The notes below the pieces were generated by a model that saw only the letters and a list, made by a program, of their open reading frames with translations, made no database searches and was not told the DNA's origin. The position numbers were made by a program, and so were the translations under genes. A stretch of DNA of 64,000 bases from Neorhizobium sp. NCHU2750 (lineage in GTDB: Bacteria; Pseudomonadota; Alphaproteobacteria; Rhizobiales; Rhizobiaceae), in the NCBI RefSeq assembly GCF_003597675.1, contig NZ_CP030827.1:2294001-2358000 (forward strand), given 5' to 3'. Below are positions 42,721 through 50,396 of the stretch, one piece after another; the first letter of the stretch is position 1; each line of letters begins with the position of its first letter.

Positions 42721-43749
42721 TCAGCTCCATAGGGGCTGCATGAAACCCAGTTCGATCATCTGGTCCGGCCCGCGATAGTGTTCGGATACGTCACTGTGAA
42801 AGTCGAGCGGGCCACCAGCACCAAGTGCCTCGGCAAGCACCTTGTATTCCTTCGCATTATCGTAGTGCTGATCGTCGGTGATCGCATCCGCAATTTCCTT
42901 TCGGAAATCGGCAAAGAACTTGAAATGCAGAAGCACGCCCGAGATCGGGAAGAAATTGCGCGTATAGGGCAACGGCTTGTGAATGCCCCGTTTCAACGAA
43001 CTGGAGCCGTCCCAGAATGTCAGCGGCGACTTGATCAACTGGTTGGCAAGCCCGAACTTGCGCTGGCGCGGGCCGCCCTGCATCAGAATGTTCTGCGCTC
43101 GCAGCCGGATCCTGTACCCGCTTCTGTCGAAATGCGTGGCGACGTCCCAGGGCATCTTCCCCGTCCCCGAAAAACCCGCGGCATCGACAGGCCCGGCCGG
43201 ATACATGTCGATCATCGGCGTCGAAAGACGAAGGCAATTCTTCTGCTCAAGCAACTTGATCAACTCGCCAAGCGGCCTGTCCTCGCAGCGATCATAGATG
43301 AGATATTCGTCGGCATCGAGATTGAGATACCATCTGCCCGCATCATAATGCGCAAACAGCGCCTCACGCCAGGCCATGCCGCCGGCCGCCGCCGCAAAGC
43401 GAACCGATGATTCCCACAGATCCACGTCGGGCTGGCTCAGAAGATAGGCGCGCGACCCGTCATCCGACCTGTCATCGAGGACGATGAAGCGCGATACGCC
43501 CAGCCGGCGGTAATGCAGAAGGAAGGATGGCAGCATGGCCATCTCGTTTCGCGCAACGATGACGGCAGCAAGATCCGTCGCGGCGAGTGGCCTTGCGGCG
43601 GAAACCGGATTGATATGCGCGGCCGCTTCATCCCCCCGCTTAAGCCCGTCGACGAACGAGCGCCAGGCAGAACCGCACCGCTGCATGGCGGACCGGCGAT
43701 AAAGCCTGTCGCCCTCGAGCCTGTCGGGATAGTGACGCCAATCCGTCAT
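42721..43749 (-). CDS. Glycosyltransferase family 2-type protein
   Basis: A 342-residue protein with a GT-A domain: LAAVIVARNEMAMLPSFLLH, RFIVLDDRSDDGSRAYLLSQ and YLNLDADEYLIYD with the DxD-like DADEY. The C-terminal half (MQGGPRQRKFGLANQLIKSP, HKPLPYTRNFFPISGVLLHF) matches the Glyco_tranf_2_4 type of rhizobial surface-polysaccharide enzymes. It is separated by 41 bp from the DUF115-like gene downstream and by 46 bp from the next gene upstream. Specific substrate unknown. Confidence 0.85.
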   Translation of the reverse strand: MTDWRHYPDRLEGDRLYRRSAMQRCGSAWRSFVDGLKRGDEAAAHINPVSAARPLAATDLAAVIVARNEMAMLPSFLLHYRRLGVSRFIVLDDRSDDGSRAYLLSQPDVDLWESSVRFAAAAGGMAWREALFAHYDAGRWYLNLDADEYLIYDRCEDRPLGELIKLLEQKNCLRLSTPMIDMYPAGPVDAAGFSGTGKMPWDVATHFDRSGYRIRLRAQNILMQGGPRQRKFGLANQLIKSPLTFWDGSSSLKRGIHKPLPYTRNFFPISGVLLHFKFFADFRKEIADAITDDQHYDNAKEYKVLAEALGAGGPLDFHSDVSEHYRGPDQMIELGFMQPLWS

Positions 43750-43795
43750 GAGGCAATCAATCTTTTCGAGGAGATTCTAAGAACATATTGAAAAC

Positions 43796-44506
43796 TCAAT
43801 ACTTCATCGGCCGGTGCCGGTTCTTGAACTTCGAGAAAAAGCCGGGCTTCTCGTTCAGCCTGTGCCAATGGAATATCCGCGGCTTGAGCAGGGTCTCGTT
43901 ACCCGGCTCCTTGGCCTTGTCAAAAAGGCTGAGGCGCAGACGTTCGTTTCGAATATTGAACTCGGCGGGAAGCGTGTGCAGCTTGAGGTCGCTGTTCCAG
44001 AGGGAAATGCGGAAGGAAGCCTGGTCCTGGCCGTTGGTATTTTCCCTGTTTTCATAGAAGCAGCGGCGCCACTCGTCGAGGAAGGCCGAAAGGGCCGGTC
44101 CCTTCCTGTAGAGGATGACACCACCGTTATATTCCGGAAAAGCGTAGGGCACGGCCGCATAGGCGGGTATCTTCAAGGACCAGCGCGACGTCTTCCGGCA
44201 ATGATCCTGCGCCGCGGCTATATCGAAGCGATCGAGGATATCGAAGACATCGGTTATATCGGATTTGATCTCGGTATCACTGTCGAGATAGAGCGTCCGC
44301 TCATACGGGGAACGCGACAGGAAATCCACCTTCGCCCGCTTGTGTTCCGGCGAGATGATGATCTCCTCGTCGAAACAGTCCTCACCGGTCTTGATATCGC
44401 TGAAAATGCAGATCGGCAGGGATGTGAACGCCTTGGCGCTGCGTGCCGAAAAAATCGCCTCGTCCACATATCGCTTGCCGAAGGCTATATAAATGATGCC
44501 GTTCAA
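43796..44506 (-). CDS. GT8-like glycosyltransferase
   Basis: A 236-residue protein with one GT-A domain. It starts IIYIAFGKRYVDEAIFSARS and has ERTLYLDSDTEIKSDITDVF, whose DSD is the metal-binding DxD, and FPEYNGGVILYRKGP, the NGG region typical of family 8-like enzymes. The C-terminal FHWHRLNEKPGFFS may bind the acceptor. It is AT-richer than the other cluster genes, suggesting later acquisition. Substrate unknown. Confidence 0.8.
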   Translation of the reverse strand: MNGIIYIAFGKRYVDEAIFSARSAKAFTSLPICIFSDIKTGEDCFDEEIIISPEHKRAKVDFLSRSPYERTLYLDSDTEIKSDITDVFDILDRFDIAAAQDHCRKTSRWSLKIPAYAAVPYAFPEYNGGVILYRKGPALSAFLDEWRRCFYENRENTNGQDQASFRISLWNSDLKLHTLPAEFNIRNERLRLSLFDKAKEPGNETLLKPRIFHWHRLNEKPGFFSKFKNRHRPMKY

Positions 44507-44623
44507 TGGCGAATTCCTATCGCATCTGGGCAGGTCATGGCCGAAGGCATAGTCGCCGCGCGGGCCGCTGCCGCCTCACTTGTCGTCATGTGATGGACGG
44601 TAAGATGGCAGGAGCAGCGGCTC

Positions 44624-45091
44624 CTAGATCTCGATCAATCCCAACTGCTTGACTTGCCGGATCGTCAGCATCGTCCGAACGGTGTCGACATGCTCGTCGG
44701 CCGTCAGTACCTCGATCACGAAATCCTGAAACTGCGTCAGGTTCTCGGCAACGCAATGCAGCAGGAAATCGCTGTCGCCATTGACCATCCACGCTTCCCG
44801 CACGGTCGGCCATTGCTGCATCTTCGACGCAAAGCCCTTCAGATCCGAATCGGACTGGCGCTTCAGGCCGACCATGCAGAAGGCGACCAGATCGAACCCG
44901 AGTTTCTGCCCGTTGAGAAGTGCATGATATCCTTCGATGATACCGGCGTCTTCAAGCTTGCGCACACGCCGCAGACAGGGTGGCGCCGAAATGCCGACAC
45001 GCTCAGCCAGCTCCACATTCGTGATGCGACCATCTCGCTGGAGCTCTTTGAGAATCTTTATATCAATGGCATCGAGATCGGCGCGAAGCAC
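44624..45091 (-). CDS. lrp: Lrp/AsnC-family transcription regulator
   Basis: A 155-residue Lrp-type regulator. The N-terminal HTH is IDIKILKELQRDGRITNVEL followed by AERVGISAPPCLRRVRKLED; the C-terminal RAM (ligand) domain has LVAFCMVGLKRQSDSDLKGF and QFQDFVIEVLTADEHVDTVR. The open frame begins at 45217 but the GTG at 45091 has GAGGGG six bases upstream and gives the usual length, so I use it. It is divergent from trxB, the order typical of rhizobia. It likely responds to amino acids. Confidence 0.9.
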   Translation of the reverse strand: MLRADLDAIDIKILKELQRDGRITNVELAERVGISAPPCLRRVRKLEDAGIIEGYHALLNGQKLGFDLVAFCMVGLKRQSDSDLKGFASKMQQWPTVREAWMVNGDSDFLLHCVAENLTQFQDFVIEVLTADEHVDTVRTMLTIRQVKQLGLIEI

Positions 45092-45314
45092 TTTGTTCCC
45101 CTCGTGAGTGGGATGTCTTGTATTCGAACCAGCCTTTAACGCAAGATCTAAGCGAATACAGCCCTTCGCGACCAACTGTCCTGTTGTTAATGCAAGCCTG
45201 CCCTTGCACGACCGCATGGATCGACATTAGATGTCAGTCAAAAAGCGGCAGAGCGGCAAACACCTTCCTATATGCGGAAAAACCGTTCTGACCCGTTCGC
45301 GAAAGGAAGTCTCA

Positions 45315-46289
45315 ATGTCTGCCCGTCACACGGAAGTGTTGATCATCGGTTCAGGCCCCGCCGGCTATACGGCAGCCATCTATGCAGCCCGCGCCATGCT
45401 GAAACCGGTCTTGATCGCCGGCATGGAACAGGGTGGCCAGCTGATGATCACCACCGATGTCGAAAACTATCCGGGCTTCGCCGATCCGATCCAGGGCCCC
45501 TGGCTGATGGGCGAGATGCTCAAGCAGGCGACCCATGTCGGCGCCGAGATCGTCAACGACCTCGTCACCGAAGTCGACACGACGAGCCGCCCCTTCACCG
45601 TGCGCACCGATAGTGGCACCGTCTGGACCGCCGACACGATCATCATCTCGACCGGCGCCAAGGCAAAATGGCTCGGCATCGAGAGCGAGCAGCATTTCCA
45701 GGGCTTTGGCGTTTCGGCCTGCGCCACCTGCGACGGCTTCTTCTATCGCAATCGTGACGTCATCGTCGTCGGTGGCGGCAATTCCGCCGTTGAGGAAGCG
45801 CTCTATCTGTCGAACATCGCCAAGTCGGTGACGGTTGTGCATCGCCGCGATGCCTTCCGTTCGGAAAAGATCCTGGCCGAACGCCTCGCCCAGCGTCCGA
45901 ATGTCAGCGTGCTGTGGAACACCGAGATCCACGAGATCACCGGCAAGCCGGCCAAGCCGCCGATGCCGCCATCGGTCGAAGGCGTGAAGCTGAAGAACAC
46001 CAAGACCGGCGCGATTACCGAACAGCCGATCCACGGCGTCTTCGTGGCGATCGGCCACGCGCCGGCCACCGAACTGCTCAAGGGCAAGCTGAAGATGAAG
46101 GAAGGCGGCTATCTGTGGACCGCGCCTGATTCGACAGCGACAGACGTTCCCGGCATCTTTGCCGCCGGTGACGTGACCGACGATACCTTCCGGCAGGCGA
46201 TCACCGCTGCCGGCATGGGCTGCATGGCCGCACTGGAAGCCGAGCGTTATCTCGCAGGCATCCAGCCGGTCGCAATCGCTGCGGAGTAA
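45315..46289 (+). CDS. trxB: Thioredoxin reductase
   Basis: A 324-residue TrxB flavoprotein. FAD-binding GSGPAGYTAAIYAARAML, redox-active CATC in SACATCDGFFYRNRD, NADPH-binding VVGGGNSAVEEALYLSNIAK and the C-terminal GIFAAGDVTDDTFRQAITAA are all intact. It reduces thioredoxin using NADPH. The frame is open from 45231; AAGGAAG precedes ATG 45315, the conserved start. The LysR gene starts 2 bp after its stop, so the two form an operon. Confidence 0.97.
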   Translation: MSARHTEVLIIGSGPAGYTAAIYAARAMLKPVLIAGMEQGGQLMITTDVENYPGFADPIQGPWLMGEMLKQATHVGAEIVNDLVTEVDTTSRPFTVRTDSGTVWTADTIIISTGAKAKWLGIESEQHFQGFGVSACATCDGFFYRNRDVIVVGGGNSAVEEALYLSNIAKSVTVVHRRDAFRSEKILAERLAQRPNVSVLWNTEIHEITGKPAKPPMPPSVEGVKLKNTKTGAITEQPIHGVFVAIGHAPATELLKGKLKMKEGGYLWTAPDSTATDVPGIFAAGDVTDDTFRQAITAAGMGCMAALEAERYLAGIQPVAIAAE

Positions 46290-46291
46290 GC

Positions 46292-47194
46292 ATGGGCGTT
46301 CCTTTAGACTGGGATAAACTACGCATCTTTCATGCGGCGGCCGAAGCCGGCTCGTTCACGCATGCCGCCGACAAGCTGCATTTGTCCCAGTCGGCGATCA
46401 GCCGCCAGGTCAGCGCGCTGGAGCAGGATGTCGGCGTCAAGCTGTTCCACCGCCACGCGCGCGGCTTGATCCTGACCGAACAGGGCGAGCTTCTCTATCG
46501 CACCGCCCATGACGTGCTTCTGCGGCTGGAAACGGTCAAGGTCCAGCTGACCGAGACCACCGACAAGCCCTCCGGCAAACTGCGCGTGACGACGACCGTC
46601 GGCCTCGGCCAGGGCTGGCTCACCGACAAGGTGCAGGAATTCCTCCAGCTTTACCCGGAAATGTCGGTCCAGCTGATCCTCGACAACGAGGAAGTCGACG
46701 TCAACATGCGTCATGCCGACTGCGCCATAAGGCTTCGCCAGCCGCAGCAGTCCGATCTGATCCAGCGCAAGCTGTTTACCGTGCACATGCACGTTTATGC
46801 CGCACCGTCCTATATCAACCGCTTCGGCGAGCCGCAGACGATCGAGGATCTCGACAATCACCGCATCATCACCTTCGGCGAACCTGCGCCGAACTGGCTG
46901 ATGGACGTCAACTGGCTGGAATCGGCCGGCCGCTCGTCGGACAATACGCGGTCTCCGCACCTGCAGATCAACAGCCAGACCTCGATCAAGCGCGCCTGCC
47001 TTCTCGGCATCGGCATCGCCGTCCTGCCGGACTATATCGTCGGGCGCGACCCTGGCCTCATACAGCTCGGCATCAATGCCGACATCCCCTCTTTCGACAC
47101 ATATTTCTGCTATCCGGACGAAATGAAGAACGCGGCCAAGTTGAAGGTTTTCCGCGACTTCATCGTCTCCAAGGCCCGGAACTGGAACTTCTAG
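46292..47194 (+). CDS. lsrB: LysR-family regulator LsrB/VtlR
   Basis: A 300-residue LysR-type regulator. The HTH is FTHAADKLHLSQSAISRQVS and the effector domain reads RVTTTVGLGQGWLTDKVQEF, INRFGEPQTIEDLDNHRIIT and LGIGIAVLPDYIVG. It directly follows trxB, the location of lsrB in Sinorhizobium and vtlR in Brucella/Agrobacterium. VtlR activates the small RNA AbcR2 and small DUF1127 genes; here two AbcR-type sRNAs lie immediately downstream. In S. meliloti LsrB affects redox balance and LPS genes. Symbol by synteny and sequence. Confidence 0.85.
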   Translation: MGVPLDWDKLRIFHAAAEAGSFTHAADKLHLSQSAISRQVSALEQDVGVKLFHRHARGLILTEQGELLYRTAHDVLLRLETVKVQLTETTDKPSGKLRVTTTVGLGQGWLTDKVQEFLQLYPEMSVQLILDNEEVDVNMRHADCAIRLRQPQQSDLIQRKLFTVHMHVYAAPSYINRFGEPQTIEDLDNHRIITFGEPAPNWLMDVNWLESAGRSSDNTRSPHLQINSQTSIKRACLLGIGIAVLPDYIVGRDPGLIQLGINADIPSFDTYFCYPDEMKNAAKLKVFRDFIVSKARNWNF

Positions 47195-47305
47195 GCGCGG
47201 GTTTTCTGCCCGCATCAAGCCGATCGGCGATTCGCCCCCGCATTTGTGCAGGTTTCATGACGTCAGCCTTGCGCACATCGCATGGCTGTCTTGCACAAAA
47301 TATGA

Positions 47306-47334
47306 TTGCTTGATGCACAAAAAACCATCATACC
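47306..47334 (+). promoter_or_regulatory. Candidate promoter of the first AbcR sRNA
   Basis: TTGCTT (47306-47311), 17-bp spacer and CATACC (47329-47334), upstream of the first sRNA. Three GCACA-containing repeats (47271, 47293, 47315) lie here and could be the LysR (VtlR/LsrB) binding region. Confidence 0.45.
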
Positions 47335-47340
47335 GCACCC

Positions 47341-47461
47341 AGCTGATGCACATGGTGGCTTTCCTCCCAGTTCCACCGCAGCAGCTGTTCCCCTCTGGAG
47401 GTTGATTTTTGACCTTCACACTTAAAAGGGCCCTGGAGCGATCCGGCGGCCCTCTTTTTTT
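47341..47461 (+). ncRNA. abcR: AbcR-type trans-acting sRNA, copy 1
   Basis: About 120 nt, defined by a candidate promoter upstream and a terminator at 47427-47461. It contains GCTGTTCCCCTCTGGAGGTT followed by GACCTTCACAC, shared with copy 2. The CCCCTC/CTCC-type single-stranded segments are those by which AbcR RNAs pair with ABC-transporter mRNA ribosome sites with Hfq. AbcR1/AbcR2 are found in tandem between a LysR gene and another regulator in Sinorhizobium and Agrobacterium, matching this place. Which copy is 1 or 2 is not decided. 5' end is estimated. Confidence 0.85.
47427..47461 (+). terminator. Terminator of AbcR copy 1
   Basis: AGGGCC (47427-47432) pairs with GGCCCT (47448-47453) and is followed by CTTTTTTT. 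Part of the sRNA. Confidence 0.85.
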
Positions 47462-47556
47462 GCCTGCATGCCGCCACTGTCGCGGCCGGCAAAAGGGGAT
47501 GCGGCAACATGTGCAACCTTTCCGGCAAATTTCGTCAAATATCTTCACCGCCCCCC

Positions 47557-47577
47557 TTGTCGATTTAAACTCGACAA
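47557..47577. promoter_or_regulatory. Palindromic operator-like site upstream of AbcR copy 2
   Basis: TTGTCGA-tttaaac-TCGACAA is a perfect 7-bp inverted repeat. It overlaps the best -35 (TTGTCG) for copy 2, whose -10 is TATAGA at 47582. The core TTTAAATCGA recurs before arsR at 47706. Confidence 0.65.
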
Positions 47578-47593
47578 CACATATAGAGTTTAG

Positions 47594-47701
47594 TCGATGC
47601 GCCTTATGGCTTCCCCGCCACGCGCGTCGGCTGTTCCCCTCTGGAGGTTGTTGACCTTCACACCTGATGGGCCGCGGAGAAATCCGGCGGCCCTTTTTTT
47701 T
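47594..47701 (+). ncRNA. abcR: AbcR-type trans-acting sRNA, copy 2
   Basis: About 108 nt. It repeats the GGCTGTTCCCCTCTGGAGGTT-type core (GCTGTTCCCCTCTGGAGGTT) and GACCTTCACAC of copy 1, ending in a strong terminator at 47669-47701. The 5' part differs from copy 1, as is true for AbcR1/AbcR2 pairs, which share target-binding motifs but are separately regulated. The candidate promoter overlaps the 47557-47577 palindrome. 5' end is estimated from the -10 box. Confidence 0.85.
47669..47701 (+). terminator. Terminator of AbcR copy 2
   Basis: GGGCCGC (47669-47675), an 11-nt loop and GCGGCCC (47687-47693), followed by eight T. Part of the sRNA and also separates it from arsR. Confidence 0.9.
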
Positions 47702-47705
47702 GCCT

Positions 47706-47745
47706 CTTTAAATCGAGACAGAACGATCTATATATCGTCTGGAGG
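47706..47745 (+). promoter_or_regulatory. arsR promoter/operator region
   Basis: TTTAAATCGAGAC at 47706 shares ten bases with the arm of the palindrome before AbcR copy 2. ACGAT-ctatat-ATCGT follows, a perfect 5-bp dyad with an AT core as in ArsR/SmtB operators, then GGAGG six bases before the arsR ATG. Likely autoregulation. Confidence 0.5.
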
Positions 47746-47751
47746 CGATGT

Positions 47752-48060
47752 ATGATGATGACGACAGATAAGACGGAAATTCTGAAAGCGCTTGCACATC
47801 CGGTGAGGATCTCGTTCCTCGAATGGATGCGCGAGCCTGAGCAGCATTTTTGCGATCAGGCTCATCCACTGGAAATGGGCATCTGCTCCAGCCAGTTTGG
47901 CAAACGTTGCGGCCTGTCGCAATCCACCGTCTCCGCGCATCTTGCCGTCCTCGAAAAGGCAGGCCTGTTGACGACCAGGCGCGTCGGCCAATGGGCTTTC
48001 TACAGCCGCAATGAGGAGACGATCGCCTCTTTCCTGAACGAGCTGAAATCAACGCTTTGA
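47752..48060 (+). CDS. ArsR/SmtB-family regulator
   Basis: A 102-residue winged-helix regulator: ILKALAHPVRISFLEWM, then GKRCGLSQSTVSAHLAVLEK as recognition helix, and TTRRVGQWAFYSRNEE as wing. Two cysteines (HFCDQ and GICSSQ, GKRCGL) sit between the first helix and the HTH. They could sense thiol-reactive compounds, fitting the Old Yellow Enzyme gene 49 bp downstream, its likely target. Three consecutive ATGs start the gene; the first (47752) has GGAGG six bases upstream. A dyad precedes it. Confidence 0.88.
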   Translation: MMMTTDKTEILKALAHPVRISFLEWMREPEQHFCDQAHPLEMGICSSQFGKRCGLSQSTVSAHLAVLEKAGLLTTRRVGQWAFYSRNEETIASFLNELKSTL

Positions 48061-48109
48061 TGAAGCTTCCTCCCATGCCCCACACATCAACGGCAAAAGG
48101 AAATCCGCA

Positions 48110-49234
48110 ATGCCCACAATCTTCGACCCGGTGAAATTTGGCGACATCGAACTGAAAAACAGGATCGTCATGGCGCCGCTCACCCGCAACCGCTCTCCCA
48201 AGGCGATCCCGAATGACCTCAATGCCGCCTATTACGAACAGCGCGCCACAGCCGGCTTGCTGATCACCGAGGGCACGCCGATTTCCCAGCAGGGCCAAGG
48301 CTATGCCGACGTTCCCGGCCTTTATCTTCCCGAAGCCATCGCAGGCTGGAAGAAGGTGACCGACGCCGTGCACAAGAAGGGCGGCAAGATCGTCACCCAG
48401 ATCTGGCATGTCGGCCGCGTGTCGCATGTCTCGTTGCAGCCGAATGGCGGCGCCCCGGTTGCCCCCTCTGCTATTTCGGCCGGCGGCAAGACCTATATCA
48501 TCAATCCTGACGGCACCGGCGCCTTTGCCGAAACCTCCATGCCGCGCGCGCTGGAAACGAGCGAGATCGCCGCCATCCTCGAAGATTACCGCAAGGGCGC
48601 CCGCGCCGCGATCGATGCCGGCTTCGACGGCGTCGAGATCCACGCCGCCAACGGTTACCTCATCGAGCAGTTCCTCAAGGAAAATGCCAATCAGCGCACC
48701 GACCAGTATGGTGGCTCGATCGAGAACCGTGCCCGTTTCGCGCTCGAAGTCGTCGATACCGTCGTCAAGGAAATCGGCGCCGGCCGCACCGGCATCCGCC
48801 TCTCGCCGACCACGCCGGCAAACGGCATCAGCGAAACCAAGCCGCAGGACGTCTATAACTATCTCGTCGAGGAACTCGGCAAGCGTGGCGGCCTTTCCTT
48901 CGTCCACGTCGTCGAAGGCGCAACCGGTGGCGACCGCGACTTCACCCAGGGCGACAAGCCGTTCGACTACCACGAACTGAAGAATATCTACCGCAAGGCC
49001 GGCGGCACCGGCGCATGGCTGGCCAACAACGGCTATACCAAGGACATGGCGGAAGCCGCCGTTGCCTCGGGCTATGCCGATGCGGTCGCCTTCGGCAAGC
49101 CCTTCATCGCCAACCCCGATCTGGTCGAACGCTTCAAGAAGGGCTCGGCCCTCAACGAGCCCGACAAGAACACCTTCTATGGCGGTGGCGCCAAGGGCTA
49201 TACCGACTACCCGCTGATCGAAGCCGTCGCGTAA
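48110..49234 (+). CDS. Old Yellow Enzyme family flavin oxidoreductase (alkene/xenobiotic reductase)
   Basis: A 374-residue TIM-barrel FMN enzyme: LKNRIVMAPLTRNRSPKAIP (the classical start), KIVTQIWHVGRVSH, FDGVEIHAANGYLIEQFLKE with the substrate-binding His-Asn pair, QRTDQYGGSIENRARF, and ADAVAFGKPFIANPDLVERF binding FMN phosphate. It closely resembles NemA, NerA and morphinone reductase types reducing activated alkenes and nitrate esters using NAD(P)H. It lies 49 bp after arsR and is likely co-regulated by it. AAAGGAAATCCGCA precedes the ATG. Confidence 0.95.
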   Translation: MPTIFDPVKFGDIELKNRIVMAPLTRNRSPKAIPNDLNAAYYEQRATAGLLITEGTPISQQGQGYADVPGLYLPEAIAGWKKVTDAVHKKGGKIVTQIWHVGRVSHVSLQPNGGAPVAPSAISAGGKTYIINPDGTGAFAETSMPRALETSEIAAILEDYRKGARAAIDAGFDGVEIHAANGYLIEQFLKENANQRTDQYGGSIENRARFALEVVDTVVKEIGAGRTGIRLSPTTPANGISETKPQDVYNYLVEELGKRGGLSFVHVVEGATGGDRDFTQGDKPFDYHELKNIYRKAGGTGAWLANNGYTKDMAEAAVASGYADAVAFGKPFIANPDLVERFKKGSALNEPDKNTFYGGGAKGYTDYPLIEAVA

Positions 49235-49271
49235 GGTGCATCGCGACAGTGAAGACCATGGCGGGGCCGCA

Positions 49272-50303
49272 TCATGCGGCCCCGTCCACACCAGCCGGCA
49301 GCCCCGGCTCACGCCTTTCCGGCAAGGCGGCATCGGCAGACAGGCAGCCGAGATCCGCAAGCGTTGCCCTGACCGCCACATCGATCGGCGTCGAAGGCTC
49401 CTCCCCCAGAAATGCCACCAGACGCGCGTTGGACATGCGCACCGGCTGCTGCCAGAGATAGCGCATCTCCAAAAGCTCCCGGAAGATCGGCACGAAGGGC
49501 GAACCGAGCCTCACCATCCACCAGGGAAAGGCCTTGACCTTCGGCATGCGTCCGACGACCCGGCCGATCGCTGCGATCATCTCCCCGCCATCCTCATCGA
49601 AGAAGCCGCGCATGTGGAAGCGCGCGAAACAGGGCAATTCGTGCTGCCGGTCGATCAGCCGCAGCATGGTTTCGGCGACATCCGGCAGATAGGCCCATTG
49701 ATGCCCCGTCCCGACAGTGTTCGGGCGGGAGACCGAAACGACCGGCTTGCCTGGCACAACCAGCCCCTGGCCGAACCAGTTATTGGCGCTGCCCGGCCCG
49801 AAATAATCCCCGGCCCTGACAATCAGCACCGGAATCCCCTCTCCGGCCGCGTCCTGCAGCCGCCGTTCCATCGCCACCCGGATCGCACCCTTTCGGGTGA
49901 CGGGGTTCTGCGCACTGCCTTCGTGGATCAGCGGAAGCACGTCCGGCCCGTAATTATAGACCGTTCCCGGCAGCAGAATGCGCGCACCCGATTTGCGCGC
50001 CGCAGCTATAGTGTTTTCCAGCATCGGCAGGACAAGCTGCTGCCAGTTCCGGTATCCGGGCGGATTGACCGCATGGACGATCAACTCCACGCCGGCCGCA
50101 GCCGCCATCACATCATCGGCGTTCATCGCGTCGCCGGCAATCCAGTCGAAACCGGGCTCTGCACGCCGCGCCTTGTCGACGGAACGCCCCAGCGCCCGAA
50201 CCACCCATCCCCGCGCGGCAAGCCCGCGTGCCACATGCCCTCCGATCCCGCCCGTAGCACCCAGCACAAGCGCCACACTGCGCTCTTTCGAACTCGACAT
50301 CAT
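49272..50303 (-). CDS. NAD-dependent epimerase/dehydratase family protein
   Basis: A 343-residue extended-SDR protein. VALVLGATGGIGGHVARGLA holds the GxxGxxG dinucleotide-binding turn; FDWIAGDAMNADDVMAAAAG and IVHAVNPPGYRNW follow. The usual catalytic YxxxK is not obvious (GTVYNYGPDVLPLIHEG has Tyr but no Lys at the proper distance), so this may be an atypical or reductase-like member. The frame is open to 50648, but ATG 50303 has AGGAG six bases before it. It is divergent from a LysR gene which likely controls it. Confidence 0.85.
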   Translation of the reverse strand: MMSSSKERSVALVLGATGGIGGHVARGLAARGWVVRALGRSVDKARRAEPGFDWIAGDAMNADDVMAAAAGVELIVHAVNPPGYRNWQQLVLPMLENTIAAARKSGARILLPGTVYNYGPDVLPLIHEGSAQNPVTRKGAIRVAMERRLQDAAGEGIPVLIVRAGDYFGPGSANNWFGQGLVVPGKPVVSVSRPNTVGTGHQWAYLPDVAETMLRLIDRQHELPCFARFHMRGFFDEDGGEMIAAIGRVVGRMPKVKAFPWWMVRLGSPFVPIFRELLEMRYLWQQPVRMSNARLVAFLGEEPSTPIDVAVRATLADLGCLSADAALPERREPGLPAGVDGAA

Positions 50304-50396
50304 CTCCGTCTCCTGTCCATCCGTTTCGATGGCTGGAGAATGACGCAGAGATGCATTATACGAAATTGGCGAAATCATAATGGATACTATACGATT

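Noticed and set aside
49236..50396. Upstream extension of the LysR frame to 690 residues
   Set aside because: The extension is antisense to the epimerase gene and low in recognisable structure; the LysR N-terminus begins at 50397.
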